Positions 1 to 10,880 of a stretch of 64,000 bases of DNA are shown piece after piece. How positions within the stretch are numbered: the stretch's first letter is position 1; every line of letters starts with the position of its first letter. A program made the translations under genes and the position numbers. This DNA comes from Silurus meridionalis (lineage: Eukaryota > Chordata > Actinopteri > Siluriformes > Siluridae), in assembly GCF_014805685.1 (NCBI RefSeq), contig NC_060906.1:20436126-20500125 (forward strand), given 5' to 3'. The notes below the pieces were generated by a model, which was not told the DNA's origin, did no database searches, and saw only the letters and a list, made by a program, of their open reading frames with translations.

Positions 1-524
1 AATATAATAATAATCGTGAATCCACTGTATTGTTTTTTGTTCATTTTGCTTGGTTGGGGGTTTCAATTTAGCGGTAATGTATTATGTGTTAGCGGCCGGA
101 GCAGCTCCTTTAAGAAGGTAGAGGATGGAGGTAAGACATGTGACCGAGGCATGCATCTTGATGTGTGTCGGCGCTATCTTATGTTATATGTATTGTCCCA
201 CAATGTCTAGTGTTGTCTAGTGTTGCCTGTCTGTCTGTACTGTCTGTTCGAGACCACTGCTCTAAGCAATTGAAAACTATTATAAACTGTCATTGTGTGA
301 AGTGAATTAAGAAGTATTGTATAAACGATCACAGTTTCAGTCTATCCATCAATTTAGATAGATTCGAGTTTGGTATAAATGTGAATGTATATGATTAAAT
401 GAGCTAATTCTCTTAGCAAACGATCCTGCAGCAGTTACAGAAAAATCAAAACATAAAGCAATGTACTGGAAAATATTAGCAACAAATCGATCTCACTGGT
501 CAACGAACTGGATCTGAGGAGGAG
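1..524. other. Intronic stretch without recognised feature
   Basis: AT-rich single-copy-looking sequence. I see no open frame with protein character and no clear repeat here. By position it would belong to intron 3 of the NKAIN gene. Confidence 0.4.
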
Positions 525-775
525 ACATGTTTCTACAGAACAAAGACTCCAAACATACAGCGTAACAAAAGTTACTCAAGAAGGTTTTTTATGGCCGAGT
601 CAATCTCCTGACTTCAATTCCAAATGAAATTTTATGGTAGAGTTTGAAATTGAGACCCCATCATGCTGATCATCTCAGGCAGGTGAAGATGATTTGCCAA
701 GAGGACAGAGGATGAAATCTCAGTGCTGTAAATGATCTCTTACTCTACATGTATCAAAGCTGTAACAGCACTAAA
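525..775 (+). pseudogene. Degenerate Tc1-like transposase C-terminal relic
   Basis: Two frames together recall the C-terminal half of a Tc1/mariner transposase. One frame reads FLQNKDSKHTA, like the F-Q-D-x-D-P-K-H-T-A block around the second catalytic Asp. The other reads WPSQSPDFNS, like the [10 protein letters not shown] block before the third acidic residue. A further stretch near 740-775 resembles the usual end of these proteins (IKAVTALK). The relic has an in-frame stop after HTA, at least one frameshift, and the expected catalytic Glu region is lost. It is an old copy of a different Tc1 lineage from the two full-length elements at 28.5-33.3 kb. Family assignment rests on these short blocks only. 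Confidence 0.6.
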
Positions 776-1079
776 AAAGTCCTAATAGTATTAATTTTAT
801 ATTTAAATTATACATTTAAATATAAAAAGAAACAAAAACAAACATATAAATAAATACTATGAATAAGGTAAAATGTCACCATTTTTATTCAGTGAGTTTT
901 AGTGGATTTTATTTTATTTGGTTGATTTTAGTGTGCGTTTATATTAGCATAAAAATAAAAAAAAATAGAAAAATAAAAGGAATATTATGAATTTTGTCCT
1001 GAACCTAAGCGTAACCTTTAACCTGAAGTAAGCTGTGCAAATTTAAATTCAATTTTAATCTTGTTTATATGTCGTTTTT
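776..1079. other. AT-rich stretch, nothing recognised
   Basis: Mostly A/T with runs of A. No open frame or repeat unit is evident. Confidence 0.4.
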
Positions 1080-1205
1080 AGTCATTGACATTTTCCACAA
1101 AGCAGCTTTATAGAAATTTGAGTATAAATATAAAAGTTGAAATGTGTAAATGTGTAAATGTATACCCAATAAGCAAAGCAGAAATGATGATGTAGCAATT
1201 AACAT
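1080..1205 (+). repeat. Dispersed repeat R, fragment
   Basis: Contains the block around cacaaagcagctttatagaa, followed by a stretch resembling the 'aatgagcaagcc' segment. The same blocks recur near 10.2, 22.9 and 60.0 kb, and inverted near 27.6, 34.2 and 59.5 kb. I call this family R. Its class is unknown to me. Confidence 0.5.
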
Positions 1206-1281
1206 CTCACTAAAACAAAGAGTCCATGAGATAAACCAGACCATCATATAACAGATATCATCTGCTACAGGGAAGAAATGT

Positions 1282-1400
1282 ATTGGGACACTTGACTTTT
1301 CCAGCCACATGTGGTCAAACTGTTACTATAAACTTGGAGGCACACAATTGTATAAGATCTCTTTGTACGTGATTAAATTTTCCTTTCACTGTTCCCTTCC
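1282..1400 (+). mobile_element. Tc1-like fossil (family T), left-end fragment
   Basis: Shows attgggacacttgacttttc followed by the 'cacacaattgtataagat' block. Both also occur in the larger fossil at 51.03 kb. No coding capacity remains. Confidence 0.5.
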
Positions 1401-1451
1401 CCACATCCTTCCTCATTTCCTCGTTTCACAGTCACAACTTGTAATCTATCG

Positions 1452-2000
1452 ATTTGTGTTCATAGACACGAATTTCCTTTTTTTTCGTGTCACTGAGGAC
1501 GACTTTCTATATAATGTATTTGAATAGGAAGTATTTTTGGTGCCTCCGCCAAAGTTTTCTTTCTGCCATTCGACACCACAGAAGCTGCATTGTTTTTTTT
1601 CTCGTTTGTTATTGATTTTTACCTCCGAGCGCCATTACTCAACATTCAAGCAGGAGATTATATCCGTGTTTTTATTGCTTTAATATTTGGTAAACTCTAC
1701 TCGCTATTATAAACCATCGTCAGTGGTTCCTTCCAGTCAAAATACAGTAAATACTGTAGATTCTCCGGGTTAATTAGGGAGACTGCGTTAATTAGAGACA
1801 CACATTCATTACAGTATAACCCAAACCGTATATTTTCTGCCTTATTCTCTGATAAAAATGGGGAAAAAAGATTACCTTTGGCATTTCTGTCAACATTAAC
1901 CATGATCCTTTGCTTACGTTGCTATGAAGACGGAGTCAGATGAGGCAGTCGTGCTGAGTGACACGTAAAATGAGGGAAATTCGTGTCTATGAACACAAAT
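1452..2000. mobile_element. 549-bp MITE with 26-bp perfect terminal inverted repeats
   Basis: Bases 1452-1477 are the exact reverse complement of 1975-2000; the core is gtgttcatagacacgaattt. The inverted similarity continues inwards imperfectly for about 20 more bases, with cgtgtcact on both sides. The interior is AT-rich and has no transposase-like frame, so this is a non-autonomous DNA element. I could not settle the target duplication, so the superfamily is open. I see no second copy in the window. Confidence 0.75.
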
Positions 2001-2074
2001 TATTGGATTAAATTTTGTTGAATGTATCACTAAATGCCGTGACACTCTAAATTCTGTCTTTCTCACTTATACAT

Positions 2075-2170
2075 CTTACCTGTGCGGTCCCTCTAATAAA
2101 CTCATTTCTACACCTGTTTATCCTCTGAAACCTTCAGCTCCACCGCCTGTCTTTGTGTCAATGCCTTTTA
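2075..2170 (-). mobile_element. LINE coding-region fragment
   Basis: The segment gtccctctaataaactcatt and its continuation match the antisense of the LINE at 37402-37742 and, inverted, the LINE at 5079-5566. It is a short degenerate piece of the same family. Confidence 0.5.
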
Positions 2171-2391
2171 GATTGAGCGAACAGCTCTTCTAATAATGAA
2201 GCTTCTGTCGCTACTTTATTTTTACTTCATTGCTACTTCGTTTTTTTTTTCTCATTTCAACATTCTCTTCTCCAATTCACAAAATGTATGGAATGAATGA
2301 CTGCAAAATCGTTCATTTAACTCAGTAATGCAATCATGAAATGTTGACAGATGCTGTCTTACTCTGCGTGCAACTGTGACTTTGTGTGTTA

Positions 2392-2957
2392 GAGCGGCAT
2401 TTTGGGAACAGCCTGCCGCTGCATTTTCCGGTATTACTGCATGTGTGCAAGACCGAGGAATATGTCCGTATTATTTTTTGATGTTCATTTCTAAGTTTCT
2501 TTGACTAACCCATAACGCTGTTGCCAAGAAAAATAAAAAAGCACGAGTTTTGGAAACCTGTCTGTGCTTATATGATTTCTGTTGCAACTGGAGTTAGCGA
2601 GCTCTCCCTTCACCCAGACTCAACACGTTACAACGGCTTGTATCTAAACAGTAGCCGACCAAGAAAGTCATTGTTCACTGTCTTCCTCCTTGCTTTCACA
2701 ACAATTTTTCTCTGGAGTTTATCTTTTGGCATTGTCGTGCGTTTAAAAAAAGGTTTTTTCTCCCGATGCCGTGCAGCTCAGAACACAGGTGAGGTGCGTT
2801 TCATTGGTCTAATGTTATGGGGTTCAGTTTTTTGGCTTGAAGTTTGTGAAACCTGGAAAAACCCAGGAAAAATCCATAAATAAGCCGCTTCCTTGTTTAA
2901 GCCGCGGGGTTCAAAACGTGGGAAAAACTGTAGTAGCTTATAGTCCGAAAAATACGC
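2392..2957 (+). mobile_element. Pogo-derived MITE family M, copy M1 (5'-truncated)
   Basis: Close match to the right three quarters of M2 (12811-13586), ending in ccgaaaaatacg, the family's terminal inverted repeat. The left terminus and about 200 bp next to it are missing. A frame of about 100 codons from 2521 is also open in M2, but it starts at TTG, has no transposase motif on that strand, and is probably open by chance. The reverse strand carries scraps of the pogo-type transposase better preserved in M4. Confidence 0.75.
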
Positions 2958-3828
2958 TATATAAACTAAACCCATACCGGAAGCGGAAAAAATAAGATAA
3001 AAAAGGACATGTGGTACATATACAATATTGATGCATGCTGAATTATTTAGATTTCAATTATCTCCTTTGAAAACGAATAACATCCATCAGCAGCAGGTCG
3101 TTCTGAGGTGCAAAACTTTGTGAACTTCAGATGTACACGAGTGATTTACACAGAGAACAGTGGGCGATGAATAAAAGAAGCACTAATTAACACACAATGC
3201 AAGTTTTATTTCATTCCGGGTTAAAGTGTCAGAATCTCATTTTACTGTTGACTGCAGTCGCCACTTTCTCTGCTCAGCAACTTAAATGTGAAGTTTTCTT
3301 TCTTTTTTTTTTTTTGCACCTGAAATATAATAAGCTTCAGCTTTTCGCGTCCACTGTGGACGCTCGGCATGGCACGACTCCTGCGTGATTTATATGCCGT
3401 TTTATTATTGACCTTAGCTGCATTTTAATTAGACTAATGCCAACAATTATTTTGATGAACTAATGAAGCTGTTTGGGGCTGAAATAAATAACTCTATATA
3501 AAAAAAGGCTGTTATTGTAATTTGTTAAGCCGTATTAATCAGAACGGACCGCATTCAATCGCGGTAAAAGCTTTCTCCATCACTGTTTGGGCTCATGCCC
3601 AATTTATGAGTGCTGCTGGAGAAAAGGATGGATGAACAGATGGCTGTGTAACAGTAAGGACCTCTGCAAGCAAAAGGCAGCACTTTACCTTGAGAAAAAA
3701 TACACACACCGTGACCAATTACAGCAGGAAGCCCTTCGTCAGCGTCACCGTGCAGTGAGCATAATTCCTAAAAGCAGCTCGTCATAAACTAGTTCCATGG
3801 TGGAAAATGAAAAAAAAATGCTAAAACG
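2958..3828. other. No recognised feature
   Basis: Mixed-composition sequence without a convincing frame or repeat. Confidence 0.35.
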
Positions 3829-3841
3829 TGTGTGTGTGTGC

Positions 3842-3884
<43 letters not shown>

Positions 3885-4012
3885 TGTCTCTCTGTCTACC
3901 TAAATCCTACCTGCCCTCAACACACAGTACAAATAAACAAAAGACCATGTGTGCATGCATGTGTGCATGTGTGCGTCTGTGTGTGTGTGTGTGTCTGTAT
4001 ACCAAAAGCTCA

Positions 4013-4050
<38 letters not shown>

Positions 4051-4141
4051 CTGCAAAGACACATGCACATACACCTGCACACACAATTATGCACAACCTG
4101 TACATGCACATGGTGAAATTATTTGGAAGACCATGTGTGCG

Positions 4142-4186
<45 letters not shown>

Positions 4187-4252
4187 GTGTGTGTGTGTGT
4201 GGGAGGGTCTAAAGCCCACCTGGACATATACACACAAACACACACACACACA
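3829..4252. repeat. Compound (TG)n/(CA)n microsatellite block
   Basis: (TG)n runs at 3829-3882, about 3979-3994 and 4145-4200 alternate with (CA)n runs at 4015-4048 and about 4231-4252, with short unique spacers. The alternating strand polarity makes the block self-complementary. Long frames of C/V or H/T residues here are artefacts of the dinucleotide repeat. Confidence 0.95.
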
Positions 4253-5062
4253 GATGCAGGCTTGAAGACGTGACCTAAATCACCACAAGAACCAGCTTCT
4301 CCATGCCAGAGCCTTTAAAATATGTCTTTAGAATTGGCACTGGCATTTTCTTCACTTAATGACAAATGCAGTTCTTGTAGTTTTATCCATTCGGAATTAT
4401 ATTCAATATTGTGGAACGGTTCCTGTTGTTACTCACGTTGTAGCAGGCACTGTCGACTCTCATAGAAAAAAAAATTCACCATATCAACCATGCCACCAGG
4501 ATGAACTAACAGGCGCACAATAACTGCTTCATTTTCAAGTTATTTTGATTGGATAGTCAGAGAGTGCACTAGTCGTAGATCGCAAATCGAATCTGTATCA
4601 AAATGCACAAGCTCAAATATTTCTCGCTGTATGAGATTTCTGTCTGTGAAGCCGTGCTCTGTTATACTGCGTTTCTGTATAGTATTGATGGTTACTATAG
4701 ACGTTGCAAATCAATGATGGTGCACAGCCTGAAACTAAATGATATATCAGAACCAGAAATTTATATTAACCTTACGTTCACTTTCTTTCTCTGACTCCTT
4801 TTTTAATTCTGTACAATATTAAACACAAAAGAGGCACCTTCGCTGTGTCACGCACTTCTTGCTCATTGCATCAGGGAGTTTTGCCAAATGACTCACAAGG
4901 ATAATGAGGTCAGAAAGAAAAGTTTCTCTCAAAGTTTATTTAGTGAAAAAAACCCTCTAAAAATGACGTTGGATTTAAATGACGAATCCTGAGACATGTT
5001 ACTATGTATGGAACGCTGTGCGGGTCAGAAAATAATACTAACCCAACAGAAAAGAAAACCAT
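4253..5062. other. No recognised feature
   Basis: AT-rich sequence. No protein-like frame or repeat family was recognised. Confidence 0.35.
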
Positions 5063-5078
5063 ATAAGGAATACAATGT

Positions 5079-5566
5079 TGATTTGTGATAGAAGAGTATC
5101 TGCAAGAATGAAAGGGAAAGTTTATAGGACTGTGGTGAGACCTGAGATGTTGTATGGATTAGAGACAGTGGCATTGAGTAAAAGACAGGAGGTGGAGCAG
5201 GAGGTAGCAGAGCTGAAGATGTTCAGGTTTTCATTGGGAGTGACGAGGATGGACAAGATTAGAAATGAGTTTTCATTAGAGGGACAGCCCATGTAGGACG
5301 TTTTGGAGACAAGGTGAGGGAGGCGAGATTGAGATGGGTTGGACATGTACAGAGGAGGGACATGAGTTATATTGGTAGAAGAATGCTAAGGATGGAGCCA
5401 CCAGGAAGGAAGAAAAGAGGAAGACCAAGAACAAGGTTTATGGATATGGTGAGGGAAGACATGCAGGTAGTTGGGTTGAAAGAGGCAGATGTAGAGGACA
5501 GGGTAGTATGGAGACAGATGATCCGCTGTGGCGCCCCCTAATGGGAGAAGCCAAAAGGAGAAGAAG
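5079..5566 (+). mobile_element. 5'-truncated LINE with 16-bp target duplication
   Basis: A 488-bp insert flanked by the identical 16-mer ataaggaatacaatgt at 5063-5078 and 5567-5582, the hallmark of target-primed reverse transcription. It encodes only the C-terminal end of a non-LTR retrotransposon polyprotein, after the RT domain: motifs YGLETVAL, ELKMFRFSLGVTRMD, LRWVGHVQRRD, GRKKRGRPRTRFMD and RQMIRCG. A 2-bp gain near 5272, relative to the copy at 37.4 kb, shifts the frame, so this copy is dead. The 3' tail (cgccccctaatgggagaagc, then gaagaag) is shared with the SINEs in this window. RTE-like is my best guess for the clade. Confidence 0.85.
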
Positions 5567-5582
5567 ATAAGGAATACAATGT

Positions 5583-6445
5583 ACAGAATGGACAGAAAGA
5601 GAGAGTGGGTGTAACCTCATCCTCTTGCATATTCATTGTTGTCAAAAAGCTGTTTTAATCCTGTGTATTTGTGTCTGACACAAATCCTGTGTATTTGAAC
5701 TCACCATCACTATAACATAACCTTGAATTTAGCTATAAACACACAATTGCCTTTTTTTTATTACAGGACTGTTATACATTGTTTTCAAGGTTTTTCAGAG
5801 TTCAGAGAAAAAAATGGTTTGGAAACCTAAAACCTTTGCGGAACTATTCAGCCAAAGCATGTTTGCTAAGAAAGACATAATGTAGCTAGCAAGACCCAAA
5901 CTAGCTAGTCTGAATCAAGATTTTAGCTAATAAAATGTTTGAGCTTCCAGTTAGCGGCAAGCAACAGTACAGTACAGTACCACAGTAATTTACTGCAAAA
6001 AGCAGAACAACTCTTTACATATCTCAAAGTCTTTTAAAACCACTACATCGCAAAGTGACACCAAACCATGAGGCAAAACAGGAAGTGATCCGGTTTCAAG
6101 ATGTCTGCTACTTAGCACCGGGATACTGTTTTGTTCATTTTTATAGTGTCCTGCAGCAGCCATAAAACACATGAGCAAATACTGTCTGATAAGAAAGTGT
6201 GCGATTTTGTTTACACAGTGTTAAACTGGCGTTTCCCTGCCTGTTAGCTACATTAGCCTTGCTCTAACGCACAACACCAAACATGTTTTATCTATTGCAA
6301 TGGGGGAAGGGATTGTTAATTTTACAAACTAGTTCACTAATGACTGCAACTCAAATCTTTAGCTCTGTTGAGCATCTGCTGCTTATTTTGCATCGGTCAT
6401 TATATTCTCTGCTACAACTCTTAGGCTTAGTTATATAATTTACAA
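5583..6445. other. No recognised feature
   Basis: AT-rich sequence without recognisable genes or repeats. Confidence 0.35.

Positions 6446-6534
<89 letters not shown>
6446..6534. repeat. (TATC)n microsatellite
   Basis: About 22 uninterrupted tetranucleotide units. Confidence 0.97.
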
Positions 6535-7080
6535 CTTTTATATTAGAAGTGTATCATTGACTTCAATTTAATTTATGCTGGTTTTTCAGCCATGTTCGTT
6601 CTGATGAAGTGTTGCATTAAGGGAACAGCTGCTAACACCGTAAAAAAGGCATTTCATGCTAATCAAGCTTGTGTGTTTGCACACAGAGTCATATGTGACA
6701 AATCTAATAAAATGGGCTTGAACTCCTCCCTGCTCTCATCCTTCGCACAATGAGATGCCAATAATGGAGACCTTTGAGGAGGAGTGGAGAAATAGCTCTA
6801 CCATCAGTGTAATAACACTACTGACCTGCTCGTAATTGGGAAATGAGCAAGTCGGGTGCCTGGGGTGGGTTAAGGGGGGGGATGCTGGGTATGTGAAAGT
6901 GTATATTAGTGTATATGAGGCTGGGTGGGTGGGTCGATGTAGGGAGGCAGGCTTCACTGATGTGGCATGCCTGAGGCAAGAAGTGTCTCCTTTTCATTCT
7001 ATCACCTCCTGAGGAGCAGGTGCAGAATGGGAGAAAGAAGACTTCCCCATAGACATGCAGGCCCCACACACACACACACA

Positions 7081-7117
<37 letters not shown>

Positions 7118-7846
7118 CAAAACATACGATGGGCCAAGTGAAACAGCTCCAGCATGAACAGATGAAAAAAAGCCCATTTGGATCTGAAAAGACAGAGGGA
7201 GGGAGCAGGGGAGGTCGGAGCTCCTGTGATGGTGGATGTAGCCCAGCCTGCTGGGACCATTTGCGCCCCAGACAAAAGTGACAGAGGCCGAGCACATCAA
7301 GCAGACCCAACCGGCCGGAAATAACACAAAGACAAACAATTTGGGTTGGCTCTGCCTGAGAGGCACTGCCCGAACCCCCCCTACACACACACATACACAC
7401 ACATGCTTTTAATGGAATCATGGCCTCGCACAAAGAGAGAAAGAGAAAAAGAGAGAGAAAAAATAAGAGAGAGAGAGAGGGGCTCAAGCGAGACATCTCC
7501 GCTTCATGTGCTTTATGAAGGCTCTACAGAAAACAGCGCAATATAAAGCGACACTGCGTGCCGGGGCAAATAAAATAAGCAAATAAAAACAGGGACGCTG
7601 CGTCCTGGCGCTTCTAGAGCCTCTGCTTTTGAAATGGATTTTTTAATCTTTTACTATCGATTAAACATTTTTGTCGAATGTAACTTTTTCTAGCACAGGA
7701 ACTGCAACTATTACACTAGTTCTGACTGCTAGACCAGTAAAAAGACAGTTTTATATTATTTCTCTCATTGTCACGTATTGGCAGCTAACTATTAAAAAAT
7801 GTAGGACACGAGCGAGATCAAGACTTGACTGGGCAAAGAAAATGTA
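6535..7846. other. Intronic sequence with (CA)n and purine tracts
   Basis: Somewhat GC-richer than its surroundings. Holds an interrupted (CA)n at 7065-7116, a short CA tract near 7383-7403 and a GA-rich tract at about 7434-7481. Frames of up to 194 codons cross these tracts but consist of C/V or S/L runs with no protein motif. Confidence 0.5.
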
Positions 7847-8410
7847 CAGTGCACCCAGAAAGTATCCATAGCGCTTCACATTTCCCACATTCTTTAATCA
7901 AAAATGGAATAAAAATTAATGACAGGATGCACTGGAGCTCAATTTTGAGTGTCATGTCAAAGGCTGTAAAAACTTATGTGCATGTGATTTTATAAATGTT
8001 TTGATTATTATGGGTTTTGTTCATAGAATTTTCACTAAAATAATGAATTTAATCCAAGGATGTAACAATAAAATGTGGAAAAACCGAAGCATTGTAATTA
8101 CTTTCCAGATGCACTGGAAAGTTTTGCAACAAAATGGTCACATTTTATTGTTACATCCTTAGATTAAATTCATTATTTTAGTCAAAATTCTATGAACAAA
8201 ACCCCTTAATGACACCATAATAGAAGTTTGTTTGAAGATTTTGCAAACTTATTAAAACATTTATAAAATCACATGTACATACGTTTTTACAGCCTTTTAC
8301 ATAACACTCAAAATTGAGCTCCAGTGCATCCTGTAATACATTTTTTATTCCATTTTTGATTAAAAAATGTGGAAAATGTGAAGCGCTATGATTACTTTCC
8401 GGGTGCACTG
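7847..8410. mobile_element. Foldback Tc1-derived element
   Basis: Ends are cagtgcacccagaaagtat and the inverse of cagtgcacccggaaagta, each flanked by TA. Most of 7847-8085 is inverted-complementary to 8145-8410, sharing for example gaggatgcactggagctcaa-like and tagcgcttcacatt blocks. The left arm lacks about 45 bp that the right arm has. A third terminus-like sequence, tactttccagatgcactg, sits at the centre (about 8099-8116). The 19-mer agttttgcaacaaaatggt occurs at the centre (about 8121) and again just after the right end (about 8415). No coding capacity. The arms resemble ends of a fish Tc1 family. Confidence 0.8.
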
Positions 8411-10064
8411 TACAAGTTTTGCAACAAAATGGTTCTGTAATCGTCATTAACTTGAGCAGAAAGTGCATTCTTCGCAAGGAAAATATCTATCGTGTCTGCA
8501 TCCATAACGAAAGGAGTCTCCAGTATCGGTGTGTTATATTAGTAAAAATAGTTATCAACGTTGTAAAGTAATGTGTTCGTCTTTTGAGGGAGTAAATGTA
8601 CAGTATGTTGGTACATGAGACAAATTCTTACTCTGCAAGTTCTTGCGCTTACAGCTATTGTTTACTTTGGGCATGTTGTATATTTTCCAATGATTTTGTG
8701 AACACAAGTTCTGCAGTATTTGCTAAGAATTGGTTTTGTGGTGATGCTGAGGTCGTACGTTGTTGTATCAATTGCGGCAGTTGCCGTTAACGGAAGGAGT
8801 CTCCGGTATCGGTGCTTCCAATTTTTTTCAACATTGAAAAAGTTGTTCTTTATGAAATAAAATTGTATTAAAGCCTTCCCTATTTATTTCTTTGTTTGTT
8901 TGCCTTGTTAAGTCATGCCCCTAGTGGTCCGGTTCCAAATTCATTCACATTTAACGAATACACAAAGGAAATATAAACGCTTATGTGACAGTCGCATGCC
9001 CCTACAAGCTATATAAAGTGCATACAAAATACTTACCTTTACAACAAACAAGACTAAGATAAAAAGCTGATCACAGAGTTCTAAGCACATTTTTTAACAA
9101 AGAATCCAAATTTTGTATTTTTCATTTAGATGCACAGGCTTGCAGGCGTCGTGATCAGCTCAATGAATGTTAGAAGAGAAACATCTGCTAGCCCTGTGTG
9201 TTACTGTGAGACAGCGTGCATGTTTAGCTGGAGGTGTGGCGTGCCCTGGTCCGGATCATCAGGCTGTGAATTTGGCGTCTCGCTCAGCTCCTTTTAATCT
9301 CCCCGTCACCTCTAAGACGATTTCCGCAAAGCTGAAAGGAGTTTCGCTTTAAAGTGACTAAAACCACTTAGGCAGAGAGAAATAGCATGAGGCGGCTTTC
9401 CTGCTCTACTGAAAAAGAAAAAAAAAAGTGCGTAGCGTAAAAGTTCATCGTGCTGATTTTTCCGGCCTCGGCGAAAAGGTAATTTCCATTCTATTAGAAT
9501 GCCAAACCCGTCGTGCCTAGTGCTCCTGCGCTGGCCCTGGTGTCCTGGTGCCCTCCTGTGCGTCCTGAGCCCTCAGACGCCGGTATGAAATGTCATTATG
9601 GCAGGATCAAGACGGAAATGAAAAAAAAAAAATTAAATAAAAGAATATGAATTTCCAGGCGTCACTGTCTGTCTTGCGCTTGTTTATTTTCGGTCCTGTC
9701 ATCATCAGGCTGCCGAGGGAACGAACAAGAGGAATGGATGACAAAATCCGAGGCAAAAGTGTCCATCAAAAGAATGTCTGCATGCTTAGAGAGGCCGAAT
9801 AACAAAAACGGAGCATGTTGTTGCTAAATTGGTCTATGTCTGAATCTTAGTGTGACAACATCAGTCAAAAAAACCTGAATCTCATTTTCATTCGAAAACG
9901 AACAGAACACGACCATTCGATTCCCATGGAAGCGAATAAATCCGACCACGAATATTTTAAAGATACATATAGTCCATCATACAAAATCTGAACCAGACGC
10001 CACTTTATAAGATGCTTATAATATCCTTCACATGAGTGTTCAGGTGTTCACACCGTTTTGCTTG

Positions 10065-10070
<6 letters not shown>
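8411..10070. other. No gene; short direct repeat only
   Basis: A roughly 26-bp direct repeat with core ggagtctcc.gtatcggtg occurs near 8510 and 8790. The part from 9120 to 9800 is less AT-rich and free of visible repeats, but I see no exon in it. Confidence 0.4.

Positions 10071-10096
<26 letters not shown>
10071..10096. repeat. (GT)n microsatellite
   Basis: Thirteen uninterrupted GT units. Confidence 0.95.
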
Positions 10097-10164
10097 TAAC
10101 AGTCCTCTAGCCTCTCATTACTGTCACTGCTAAGCAGCACTAAACTCCTAAATCTTCAAAAAAT

Positions 10165-10410
10165 CAATTCAATTTTATTTTTATAACACGTTTAACAATG
10201 TCACAAAGCAGCTTCGCAGAAATAAACACAGTAAGAGCATAAATGTTTAACCCAACTTCACCTGTGTAAGTTTATACCAAATGAGTAAGCCAGTAGTGTC
10301 TATGGGAAGGAGAATCTCCCTGAGATGGTTTTAAGAACCCTTGAAAGGAATCCATACGCAAATGAAAACTCATCCTCATTTGGGTGACACCAGATATTAA
10401 TTCATCATAG
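10165..10410 (+). repeat. Dispersed repeat R
   Basis: Opens with caattcaattttattttta, then a 'gtcacaaagcagctt' block, then 'ctccctgagatggtt' and 'catcctcatttgggtgac'. The same order is seen at 22.85-23.5 kb and 59.9-60.3 kb. Non-coding in every copy here. Confidence 0.7.
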
Positions 10411-10744
10411 CTGTATCATTGTTCACAGTTGGACACAGTTGGACGCTCGAGTGCGAAACAGGTGTTTGTACTTTTAAGACTTTGAAGCAGAACCGTTCAT
10501 ATTTTTTACAGTCCGAGTTGAAATCGCTGCTCACCGGTGGTCATGTCGTGCTTTTTTTGTAGTGATAGATGAGGTAGAGCATTCCTGGCAAATTGTGCAT
10601 AGCGACGCAGTTACAGTTGGTAGCTACACAAGCACATACTTACTGGCCATTGAATACATAATGGGTAGGTTTTAACTAATAACCGGTCGACATGGTGGAT
10701 AATCTCACACAATTTCTGACTATACAGTATATACACTATATCAA

Positions 10745-10880
10745 ATGTTCAAAAGGTACCTGTACATCACACTTGAGTAAAAGTATAAAAAGTCACCAAT
10801 TCCGATATGACGAGTAAAAGTCTTAGAATGTGATTCGAACAGTACTTGAGTATTTGACTAGTATTGAACGTGGTCTCAAA
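10745..10880. repeat. AAGTA-rich dispersed repeat K
   Basis: Contains acttgagtaaaagtataaa and gtacttgagtatttgac. Related blocks (tacttaagtac, cttgtacttaagtaaaaag) occur near 25.6 and 55.6-56.3 kb. Such sequences are common in fish genomes and may be ends of non-autonomous hAT elements; that is recall only. Confidence 0.45.

Noticed and set aside
2521..2883. Frame of 120 codons shared with 13139-13453 and, in part, 40983-41177
   Set aside because: It lies inside copies of MITE family M, starts at TTG, and lies on the strand opposite to the transposase remnants; recent copying explains why it is open in several places.
3797..4273. Long frames of Cys/Val and His/Thr
   Set aside because: Translations of (TG)n and (CA)n microsatellites.
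6818..7496. Minus-strand frames of 93-194 codons
   Set aside because: Driven by CA and GA tracts; no protein family resemblance.
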